From contig QIFI01000034.1 of the NCBI GenBank assembly GCA_003229735.1, forward strand, positions 1 to 5,609: a stretch of 5,609 bases of DNA. Direction: 5' to 3'. Each line of letters begins with the position of its first letter. Within the stretch, counting starts at the first letter, position 1. This stretch comes from Candidatus Anderseniibacteriota bacterium (GTDB lineage: Bacteria > Patescibacteriota > Andersenbacteria > UBA10190). Of this stretch, positions 1-5,518 are shown piece by piece. The notes beneath the pieces were generated by a model. The model saw only the letters and a program-made list of their open reading frames with translations. It was not told the origin of the DNA and did not search any database. Position numbers and translations under genes: made by a program.

Positions 1-1
1 A

Positions 2-1078
2 GATGAATTGCCGGTGATATTGCCGGAAGTGGAAGCGTATGAACCAACTGGTACCGGGGAGTCGCCACTAGCTGGAATTGAAGAGTGGGTGAAGGTGGAG
101 TGTCCAGCTTGTGGAGAGGAGGCGAAGCGGGAAACTAACACTATGCCGCAATGGGCAGGATCCAGCTGGTATTATCTGAGATATATTGATCCAAAGAATG
201 AGAAAGTTATGGTTGATAAAGATAAAGAAAAAAGGTGGATGCCGGTGAATATGTATGTGGGGGGAGCGGAACATGCCACCAGACATTTGATTTATGCTCG
301 TTTTTGGCACAAGTTTTTATTTGATCAGGGGCAAGTGAGTACCAGCGAACCGTTTGCCAGACTACAGAATGTGGGGTTGATTGCCGGAGAAGATGGACGA
401 AAGATGAGTAAAAGGTGGGGAAATGCAGTGAATCCGGATGAGGTGATCGCGGAATATGGAGCGGATACTTTGCGGGTGTATGAGATGTTTATGGGGCCAT
501 TTAATGCCGGAGTTGATTGGAGCACTGGTAGTATTGGAGGGGCGAACCGGTTTTTGAATCGAGTGTGGAGGATGCAGTTGAAAGTTGATAATTCAAAATC
601 GACAGTTGATGACAATCTGAACTTATTAGTGCAGAAAATGATTAAGCGGGTAACTGAAGGAGTGGAGCAGTTTAAGTTTAATACGGCCATCGCGGCTTTA
701 ATGGAATTGCTTAATGAACTGGAGAAACTGGAAAGAGCGGCGCCGGAGGTAATAAAAACATATGTACTATTGTTGTCTGTGTTCGCGCCGCATGTGGCCG
801 AGGAGATGTGGAGCAATTTGGGGGGCGAAGGGTTGGCAATGCAGGCCGCCTGGCCGAAATATAATGAGAAATTGTTGAAGGCGGCTACCGTGACAATACC
901 GGTGCAGATAAATGGCCGGGTGAGAGGAGAAATTACAGTTAATCCTGACGTTAAGCAAGAAGCAGTGGAGGAATTGGCCCGTGATATTGAGAACGTGAAT
1001 AGATATCTGGTTAAGGGGAACGTGCGGAAAGTAATATATGTGCCAAGTCGAATGATCAATTTTGTGGTTAAGAGGTAG
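2..1078 (+). CDS. leuS: Leucyl-tRNA synthetase, C-terminal part (5' end outside the window)
   Basis: Class I aminoacyl-tRNA synthetase that charges tRNA-Leu with leucine in the cytoplasm. The frame is open from base 2, so this is the last 358 residues of a protein usually 800-900 long. In order it shows the post-editing-domain segment with PTGTGESPLA, a single CPACG cysteine pair, the catalytic-core strand TMPQWAGSSWYYLRYIDP (about 142-195), the EHATRHLIYARFWHKFL helix (about 269-319), and the ATP-binding loop KMSKR at 401-415. The anticodon-binding helical domain follows (about 540-860), then the small C-terminal domain with VQINGRVRG (about 903-929). Stop is TAG. The signature loop reads KMSKRWGN rather than the common KMSKSKGN or KMSKSRGN; the second lysine is kept, so activity is expected. 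A palindrome starts 7 nt after the stop codon. The identification is secure from these family motifs. Confidence 0.97.
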   Translation, partial: DELPVILPEVEAYEPTGTGESPLAGIEEWVKVECPACGEEAKRETNTMPQWAGSSWYYLRYIDPKNEKVMVDKDKEKRWMPVNMYVGGAEHATRHLIYARFWHKFLFDQGQVSTSEPFARLQNVGLIAGEDGRKMSKRWGNAVNPDEVIAEYGADTLRVYEMFMGPFNAGVDWSTGSIGGANRFLNRVWRMQLKVDNSKSTVDDNLNLLVQKMIKRVTEGVEQFKFNTAIAALMELLNELEKLERAAPEVIKTYVLLLSVFAPHVAEEMWSNLGGEGLAMQAAWPKYNEKLLKAATVTIPVQINGRVRGEITVNPDVKQEAVEELARDIENVNRYLVKGNVRKVIYVPSRMINFVVKR

Positions 1079-1085
1079 GCGCGAT

Positions 1086-1120
1086 AACCAACTTTACACA
1101 CCAGGTGTGTAAAGTTGGTT
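1086..1120. repeat. Perfect 17+1+17 nt palindrome after leuS
   Basis: The left arm AACCAACTTTACACACC (1086-1102) and right arm GGTGTGTAAAGTTGGTT (1104-1120) are exact reverse complements around one central A (1103). It lies 7 nt after the leuS stop and about 30 nt upstream of the -10 box of the next gene. In RNA it would form a strong hairpin, realistically with a 3-5 nt loop. CGGGACG follows, with no T-run, so it is not a standard intrinsic terminator. It could be a dimeric-regulator operator, a 3'-end-stabilising hairpin, or a copy of a dispersed palindromic repeat. The sequence alone does not decide between these. Confidence 0.85.
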
Positions 1121-1146
1121 CGGGACGATGATTGGTTGGATGAACG

Positions 1147-1155
1147 TGCTATAAT
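1147..1155 (+). promoter_or_regulatory. Extended -10 promoter for the surface-protein gene
   Basis: TGCTATAAT contains a perfect TATAAT (1150-1155) with the upstream TG of an extended -10 element (1147-1148). No good -35 box exists; the best is ATGATT (1128-1133, 3 of 6 matches, 16 nt spacer), as is normal for extended -10 promoters. Transcription would start near 1162, only about 8 nt before the ATG at 1170, giving an almost leaderless message. The 8 bases GTGCTATA also occur in the promoter at 5283-5311. Confidence 0.65.
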
Positions 1156-1169
1156 AAAGATATGCGAAT

Positions 1170-1553
1170 ATGCGGCAGGGAGTAAAATTACCGGTTCATA
1201 GAGGAGGGCAGGCAGTACTAAAGGTGCAAATCAGGCGATCGGTGTGGCCGGGAGTTTTGTGGGCGATGCGCTGGCTGGCGATTATGGTTTTGGTGGGGGC
1301 GGTAGGATATGGCGGTGTGAAGTGGCTGGCAGATAAGCCCAGGGCATCAGCTTTAGAGTACACGGTAAATACCATGGCGGAATTGACTACGGCGATAGGA
1401 GTGCAGGGGATGGCAGTTGGAGATACGGAAAATGATGATGATCTGGATGTGGTGACAGCTGGACTGGACGGCATAAAAGTATATATAATAATGGCGGAAA
1501 AACTTTTACCAGTAAGCTGGTTGATGATAGAAATGGTGAGAGAGCGCAGATAA
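1170..1553 (+). CDS. N-terminal fragment of FG-GAP repeat membrane protein (frameshifted)
   Basis: This is the start of a cell-surface protein that continues in another frame from about 1484. Residues 1-34 are basic. A hydrophobic segment at about 35-54 (WLAIMVLVGAVGYGGV) looks like an uncleaved signal anchor; ASA/LEY near residue 59-62 is a possible but distant signal-peptidase site. Residues 79-104 are an FG-GAP/VCBS repeat with the calcium-loop sequence GDTENDDDLDVV (1419-1454), ending IKVY at 1476-1484. After that the frame gives unrelated residues and stops at 1551. In the neighbouring frame the text continues as YNNGGKTFTSKLVDD, the expected end of the repeat, so the tail after residue 105 is probably not native. 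ATG 1170 lies just downstream of the promoter without a Shine-Dalgarno sequence. GAGGAGG at 1201-1207 precedes GTG 1224 by 16 nt, so an internal start is a weaker alternative. Function is inferred from domains only. Confidence 0.72.
   Translation: MRQGVKLPVHRGGQAVLKVQIRRSVWPGVLWAMRWLAIMVLVGAVGYGGVKWLADKPRASALEYTVNTMAELTTAIGVQGMAVGDTENDDDLDVVTAGLDGIKVYIIMAEKLLPVSWLMIEMVRERR
1479..1495 (+). other. Frame change within a TA-rich run
   Basis: Propeller coding leaves frame 0 (GTA TAT at 1479-1484) and resumes in the -1/+2 frame (TAT AAT AAT GGC from 1484). The run TATATATAATAAT spans the junction. Removing one TA dinucleotide, or adding one base, restores a continuous frame of about 1,125 codons. 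No canonical X XXY YYZ slippery heptamer is in phase here, so a slippage mutation, phase variation or a sequencing/assembly indel is more likely than programmed frameshifting. Confidence 0.75.
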
Positions 1554-1558
1554 TAGAT

Positions 1559-4549
1559 TTGGATAAGGATGGTTTGAAAGATTTGCTGGTGACGGTTCGG
1601 GATGAATCTCCCAGTGTGTATTGGTATCGAAATGAGGGTGATAATGAATTTACAGGCACAGCGTTGGGGACGGGAACAGATGGCAAGGCATTCGCGGGAG
1701 ACATAAATGGTGATGGTTATGTGGATATCGCTACGGCGGTGACGCAAGGAGGCGAGGTGACTATGCAACGCTGGCTTAATGATGGGGCGGGATTATTTAC
1801 GTCGGTGACGCTGGCTACCAATACGGGGGTGAAGTCGATATATATTGATGACGTGAACGGTAATGGGTATCAGGATATAGTGACGGCCGGGACAGCGGGG
1901 CTGCAAAGATGGGATACTGATGATGGATATACCTGGAATCGAGTGGATATTGATGACGCTAATTCTAAGCAGGATTTTGTGACGTCGGCGGACGTGAACC
2001 AGGATGGAAAAATGGATTTGGTGGTGGGGGAAACTGATGGCGATAATCTGGTGTATTATCGGAACCAGGATGGCACCACCTGGCAGAGAATTGTGATTAC
2101 CGGCGCCGCGGACGCGAAAACAGTGGTGGTTAAAGATTTAGATGAAGATGGAGATGAGGATTTTATAGTGGCCGACCAGGATGGGAATAGAATCAGATGG
2201 TATAGTCAGACGGGAGTGGATGAATTTTCGGCGTCGGATTTAGTGACAGGTCTGCAATCAGTTTACGGAGTGCTGGTGGCTGATCTGGATGGGGATAATG
2301 ATTTTGATTACGCGGCGGGGGATCTTAAACGGGGAGCAGTGTATTGGTATGAGAGAGTGTCGGCTAAGCCGGTGGCTACGGCCCCGAGCAGCGGAGCGCA
2401 AAGTTCTTTGGGGTCAGGGGAGGTAAGTTTTACAACATCTATATCAGACGAGGACAAAGATGAGACGAAGATTAGAGTTCAATATTCCTTGGATGGCAGT
2501 AATTGGTACAAGCCGTGGATTACCAAGGCGGTGGTGACGGACGGGAAGGCTAATTTGAAAAATAGTGATGGATATCAGGTAGGGACGACTAACGGGATTG
2601 ATACTGACGACTATGATCTGATAACAGTGACCATGAAATGGGATACCAAGTCGATTGAAAATACCGGAGGACCAATCGTGGATCACCAAAGTAACGTGAA
2701 GCTAAGAGTTATTCCTCGGGATGGAGTGGGGAATGGGAAGGCGGCTATTAGCGAGACATTTGAAATTGATAACGCGGCGCCCAAAGTGGGGGCGATATCG
2801 GTGATTAATTCAACTGATAGTGAGATGGTATTAGAGTGGCCGGTAGCCATGGATGGGAGCGCGGTTACTTATAAGGTGTATTATGGGAAAAGCGCTACGG
2901 CGGTAATTAATCAGACTTCGGAAGTATGGACCAGTGATGATGATACGAGTTTGGGAACGAGCGAGGCAGATGGAACAACTATCGGGGGCTTGCTAGCAGG
3001 GACAGAATATACATTTAAATTGGCAGTGGCTGATGTTAAAGGGAATAGCGCGGTCAGCAAGATTGCAAAAGGGGCGACTACCGGGGAGGTGCCGGGGCCG
3101 TCTCCGACAACGACGCCGATAGACAGCGGCATAGTTAGCGTGACGCCGCCGCCGGCGTCTAGTTCACCAACGCCGACTGGTGGAGGAGAGGAACCGACAG
3201 CGGAGCCTCTGCCATCCAGTATATTTTTCTCGCCGACACCGACGGCCGGATCAGGAGAAGAGAATGACCCGATAGCGGACGCGGGAGAGGATCAAACAGT
3301 AAATGCGGGGGCGCTGGTGATTTTGAACGGAACCGGATCTGCTGATCCGGATGGTGATGTATTGTTATATGAGTGGAGGCAAGTGGCCGGCGCGACCGTG
3401 AATTTGGAGGGGGCAGATACGGCTACTCCGTCGTTTACAGTTGAGGCGGAGGATGAATCGTATGTATTTCAATTAACGACCACTGACAGGACTGATAGGG
3501 CAGATACTGACGCGGTGACTATCGGAGTCAGGCCATCAGCAGTAGGTGGAGAAATTGGAACTGATACCGGGGATGATCAAGCGGCCGAGGGGCAGATGCC
3601 GGCTATAGCCAGATATGTACTGGTGCCGATTGATTGGCTGGTATTAGCGATAGCGGCAGTGATGACCCTGGTTCTGGCGGTGGAACGGATATGGCGGAGG
3701 TTGACATCAGGGCGGGTAATAACGCCGGCGGCCGGAGGTGAGATGAGAAAAGATAAACATCGGGGAAGATTGGTGCATCATGTGACCGGCAAACCGGTAT
3801 TGGGAGCAATGATTAAACTGTTTGATACCAGGGGAAACTTATTGGCCAAAGAAAGGGCTGACAGAAAAGGAGAATTTGCTTTGGGCGTGCCGCCTGGGGA
3901 GTATACTATCGTGGTCAAGCTGAAGGGATTTGATTTTGGGTCGGCGGCAGTGCCTTGGCCGGTGGATCCGGGGACGATAGTCTATACTGGAGGATCATTG
4001 TCGTTTACGGAAGACACACCTAAGGTGGCCGTGATAATTCCGATGAAGCCAACTGGAGCAAGGGTGACATCTTCTTACGCGCAAATTTTACAGGTGTGGC
4101 AGTTTTGGCAGCAGCGTACACATCAATTAGTCTGGCCGCTGATTATATTAGGCGCGGCATTAAATACCTGGTTATTATTTTGGATACCGGGGGGGCAATT
4201 CCTGGCGATTGAACTGCTTTATGTGGGAGTGGTGTTAGTGAAGATATTACTTGAGGTGAAGAGCCGGCCATCATATGGACTGGTGCGGGATGTGGTGACC
4301 CATGTGCCGATTGATTTGGCAGTGGTGAGATTATATGAGCATGGGACGAATAAGCTGGTGATGACTCGGGTAAGTAATACGCAGGGTAAGTTTTTTGGTT
4401 TGCCGCCTTCAGGTACATATACCGTGACAGTATCCAGGCTGGGATACGCGGCCTTTATTAAACAGCGAGTGGAGATTACTTCGAAACGTGATGCCATGGT
4501 ACAGCTCAAAGTAGACATGATGCCAGTATCACCGGTGTTGACGGCATAA
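1559..4549 (+). CDS. Large FG-GAP / Fn3 / PKD surface protein with C-terminal regulatory-like domains
   Basis: This is the main part of the surface protein begun at 1170. The frame is already open from about 1484, so TTG 1559 lies inside a repeat (DLDKDGLKD) and is not a natural start. Domains, numbered from 1559: six FG-GAP/VCBS repeats (1-270) with Asp loops such as DINGDGYVD, DVNGNGYQD and DLDEDGDED; an unassigned beta-sandwich-like region (about 280-405); an Fn3 domain (about 408-508, 2780-3082); a Pro/Thr/Ser linker with two SPTPT motifs (about 509-568); a PKD-like domain (about 571-660, beginning ADAGEDQTVNAG). A transmembrane helix follows (about 686-708), then the basic stretch ERIWRRL. 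A carboxypeptidase-regulatory-like domain (about 732-828) precedes a transmembrane hairpin (about 857-900), and a second such domain (about 905-980, LPPSGTYTVTV) ends the protein. It probably displays a calcium-binding propeller outside the cell for adhesion or envelope structure. Ligand and role are unknown. Stop is TAA. Confidence 0.82.
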   Translation: MDKDGLKDLLVTVRDESPSVYWYRNEGDNEFTGTALGTGTDGKAFAGDINGDGYVDIATAVTQGGEVTMQRWLNDGAGLFTSVTLATNTGVKSIYIDDVNGNGYQDIVTAGTAGLQRWDTDDGYTWNRVDIDDANSKQDFVTSADVNQDGKMDLVVGETDGDNLVYYRNQDGTTWQRIVITGAADAKTVVVKDLDEDGDEDFIVADQDGNRIRWYSQTGVDEFSASDLVTGLQSVYGVLVADLDGDNDFDYAAGDLKRGAVYWYERVSAKPVATAPSSGAQSSLGSGEVSFTTSISDEDKDETKIRVQYSLDGSNWYKPWITKAVVTDGKANLKNSDGYQVGTTNGIDTDDYDLITVTMKWDTKSIENTGGPIVDHQSNVKLRVIPRDGVGNGKAAISETFEIDNAAPKVGAISVINSTDSEMVLEWPVAMDGSAVTYKVYYGKSATAVINQTSEVWTSDDDTSLGTSEADGTTIGGLLAGTEYTFKLAVADVKGNSAVSKIAKGATTGEVPGPSPTTTPIDSGIVSVTPPPASSSPTPTGGGEEPTAEPLPSSIFFSPTPTAGSGEENDPIADAGEDQTVNAGALVILNGTGSADPDGDVLLYEWRQVAGATVNLEGADTATPSFTVEAEDESYVFQLTTTDRTDRADTDAVTIGVRPSAVGGEIGTDTGDDQAAEGQMPAIARYVLVPIDWLVLAIAAVMTLVLAVERIWRRLTSGRVITPAAGGEMRKDKHRGRLVHHVTGKPVLGAMIKLFDTRGNLLAKERADRKGEFALGVPPGEYTIVVKLKGFDFGSAAVPWPVDPGTIVYTGGSLSFTEDTPKVAVIIPMKPTGARVTSSYAQILQVWQFWQQRTHQLVWPLIILGAALNTWLLFWIPGGQFLAIELLYVGVVLVKILLEVKSRPSYGLVRDVVTHVPIDLAVVRLYEHGTNKLVMTRVSNTQGKFFGLPPSGTYTVTVSRLGYAAFIKQRVEITSKRDAMVQLKVDMMPVSPVLTA

Positions 4550-4589
4550 GTAAGCCACCACCTAAAATACCGGAGTTGATGGATTTGCC

Positions 4590-4594
4590 GGAGG
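4590..4594 (+). promoter_or_regulatory. Shine-Dalgarno GGAGG ahead of the nucleotidyltransferase gene
   Basis: GGAGG lies 16 nt before the ATG at 4611, which is long. It is optimally placed (5 and 8 nt) for ATGs at 4600 and 4603, both in another frame. They would encode only MMAVCKR before TAG at 4621-4623, overlapping the start of the enzyme gene. The ATG at 4611 is preferred because the conserved beta-strand and GKGTRM loop begin immediately after it and there is no upstream in-frame start before the stop at 4563. Translation may therefore be coupled through the mini-ORF. Confidence 0.5.
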
Positions 4595-4610
4595 TAGTTA
4601 TGATGGCGGT

Positions 4611-5294
4611 ATGCAAGCGGTAGTATTAGTGGCGGGAAAGGGGACCCGGATGGCCAAAGATTATGATGGGCCTAAACATTTATTGCCGATAGCGGGAAAG
4701 CCTTTGATAGAGCACGCCCTGGACCAATTGCCGGATGAAATTGGGGAATTGATTTTTGTGGTAGGCGGACCTCATGAGCAGGCGATCCGAGATTATTTTA
4801 GGGATAATGAATATAGCGGGAAGCCGATAACGTTTGTGGTGCAGGAAGAGCAATTGGGGCTGGCTCATGCTTTTAAGTCAGCTAAGAATTTGATCAAGGG
4901 CAGATGGCTGGGAATGGTGGGGGATGATGTTTTTGGGCCGAGGGGAATGCAGGAATTGGTGAAGCATGATCTAGCAGTGCTGGCTTCGAGAGTGGAGCAT
5001 CCGGAAACATTTGGAGTGTTGGTGGCGGATAATGATGGATATTTGGTAAGAGCGATGGAAAAGCCGCCGGAGTTTGTATCGGATTTAGTGTGGAATGGGG
5101 CGATGGTGATGGATGAACGTTTTTTAGAGCTGGATGTGCCGCCGTCTGATAGAGGAGAGTATGAGACACCGGATGTGTGGATGAAATTAATTGAAGAAGA
5201 TGACGCCAAGATCAGGGTGGTGGAAGCAGACTTCTGGTTACCGATAAATGATAAGGAGCAGTTGGAGGAGGCGGAGAAGGTCTTGACAAAATAG
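4611..5294 (+). CDS. Sugar-phosphate nucleotidyltransferase (NDP-sugar pyrophosphorylase family)
   Basis: Cytoplasmic enzyme of the RmlA/GlmU-N/GalU-like superfamily, expected to join a sugar-1-phosphate to an NTP, giving an NDP-sugar and pyrophosphate. Visible motifs are the nucleotide-binding loop GKGTRM (residues 9-14), GPKHLLPIAGKPLIEH with conserved Lys22 (20-35), QLGLAHA (81-87), the metal-binding GDD (104-106), the FGVLVADNDG strand (134-143), EKPPEF (150-155) and NGAMV (162-166). At 227 residues it is the catalytic domain alone; the C-terminal left-handed beta-helix of GlmU is absent. The exact sugar and base cannot be read from the sequence. It starts 61 nt after the surface-protein stop, with no terminator or clear promoter between, so the two may be co-transcribed. 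It could feed glycan synthesis for the envelope, but that is inference. The last codons, LTK-stop, overlap the -35 box of a downstream promoter. Confidence 0.9.
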   Translation: MQAVVLVAGKGTRMAKDYDGPKHLLPIAGKPLIEHALDQLPDEIGELIFVVGGPHEQAIRDYFRDNEYSGKPITFVVQEEQLGLAHAFKSAKNLIKGRWLGMVGDDVFGPRGMQELVKHDLAVLASRVEHPETFGVLVADNDGYLVRAMEKPPEFVSDLVWNGAMVMDERFLELDVPPSDRGEYETPDVWMKLIEEDDAKIRVVEADFWLPINDKEQLEEAEKVLTK

Positions 5295-5311
5295 TTAGCA
5301 GGTGCTATACT
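5283..5311 (+). promoter_or_regulatory. Near-consensus sigma-70 promoter overlapping the end of the nucleotidyltransferase gene
   Basis: TTGACA (5283-5288, 6 of 6) is separated by exactly 17 nt from TATACT (5306-5311, 5 of 6), with an extended TG at 5303-5304. The -35 box lies inside the last codons of the preceding gene. Transcription would start near 5316-5319. The match is unlikely to be accidental, yet no ordinary gene follows; two terminator-like hairpins do. Confidence 0.75.
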
Positions 5312-5326
5312 GTAAATGGAGAGTAG

Positions 5327-5351
5327 TGTCCCAAAAAACGGGGCATTTTTT
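5327..5351 (+). terminator. Intrinsic terminator 1
   Basis: The stem TGTCCC (5327-5332) pairs with GGGGCA (5340-5345) with one G-T wobble and loop AAAAAAC, and six T residues (5346-5351) follow directly. It begins 33 nt after the nucleotidyltransferase stop, so it can end that transcript. It is also only about 10 nt from the start point of the promoter at 5283-5311. Confidence 0.7.
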
Positions 5352-5370
5352 GTGGCCGTAATTGTCGACC

Positions 5371-5396
5371 AAAACTGCTTTTAGAGGCGGTTTTTT
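5371..5396 (+). terminator. Intrinsic terminator 2
   Basis: AAAACTGC (5371-5378) pairs with GCGGTTTT (5387-5394) with one T-G wobble around the loop TTTTAGAG. The right arm runs into a six-T stretch (5391-5396). It forms a tandem pair with the hairpin at 5327-5351. On the minus strand the same hairpin has a four-T run, so weak two-way function is possible. Confidence 0.6.
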
Positions 5397-5416
5397 GTTA
5401 TGTCCGGTATTTTGCT

Positions 5417-5507
5417 TATCCTCTGCCTACTGAATGATACACAAATCCCAGTTTCTCTCCCGCACCAGAGCCGAGCTCGGTGCAGGACTTCGCCTCACTC
5501 ACGTGAG
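5417..5507. repeat. 91-bp direct repeat, copy 1
   Basis: This copy is identical at every base to 5519-5609; the period is 102 bp with an 11-bp spacer (5508-5518). It contains a hairpin at 5462-5483 (GCACC, bulged A, GAGC, loop CGA, GCTC, GGTGC), whose core CCGAGCTCGG (5471-5480) is itself a perfect palindrome. It ends in the palindrome CTCACGTGAG (5498-5507). C clearly exceeds G on the plus strand, opposite to the three genes. It contains no convincing gene: all three minus-strand frames meet stops, and only one plus-strand frame is open. Confidence 0.95.
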
Positions 5508-5518
5508 CTTGATAGATC

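Larger units (their letters stand above)
5316..5396 (+). ncRNA. Possible ~80-nt transcript or leader between promoter and tandem terminators
   Basis: From the predicted start point of the strong promoter to the end of the second hairpin is about 80 nt. The region also holds a potential leaderless 22-codon ORF (ATG 5316 to TAG 5382, beginning MESSVPKN). Both terminator hairpins overlap that ORF, and the second reaches past its stop codon. It could be a small RNA, an attenuated leader for a gene beyond the repeats, or an inconsequential short transcript. It matches no RNA family that I recognise. Confidence 0.3.

Noticed and set aside
325..1101. Long minus-strand open frame opposite leuS
   Set aside because: It is a shadow of the strongly biased leuS codons; its translation has no recognisable motif and LeuRS occupies the plus strand with clear family sequence.
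1086..1120. Rho-independent terminator of leuS
   Set aside because: The hairpin is perfect but is followed by CGGGACG, with no T-run on the plus strand. On the minus strand it is followed by TATCGCGCC, also without a T-run.
1162..1185. Leaderless mini-ORF at ATG 1162
   Set aside because: It begins at the predicted start point but encodes only seven residues in a different frame, with no feature supporting translation.
1479..1495. Programmed -1 frameshift site
   Set aside because: No in-phase X XXY YYZ heptamer and no clear downstream pseudoknot were found; a TA-run indel explains the change more simply, although +2 slippage between the two TAT codons cannot be excluded.
1559..1561. TTG 1559 as the true start of the large protein
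   Set aside because: It falls within the Asp loop of a propeller repeat (DLDKDGLKD), the frame is open with matching repeat sequence upstream to about 1484, and no ribosome binding site precedes it.
1196..1768. Minus-strand open frame opposite the start of the surface-protein gene
   Set aside because: Its translation is low in structure and lies opposite the FG-GAP repeats; there is no promoter or ribosome binding site for it.
5316..5384. 22-codon peptide as a real gene
   Set aside because: It overlaps both terminator hairpins, has no ribosome binding site and no recognisable similarity; it is kept only as a possibility within the leader.
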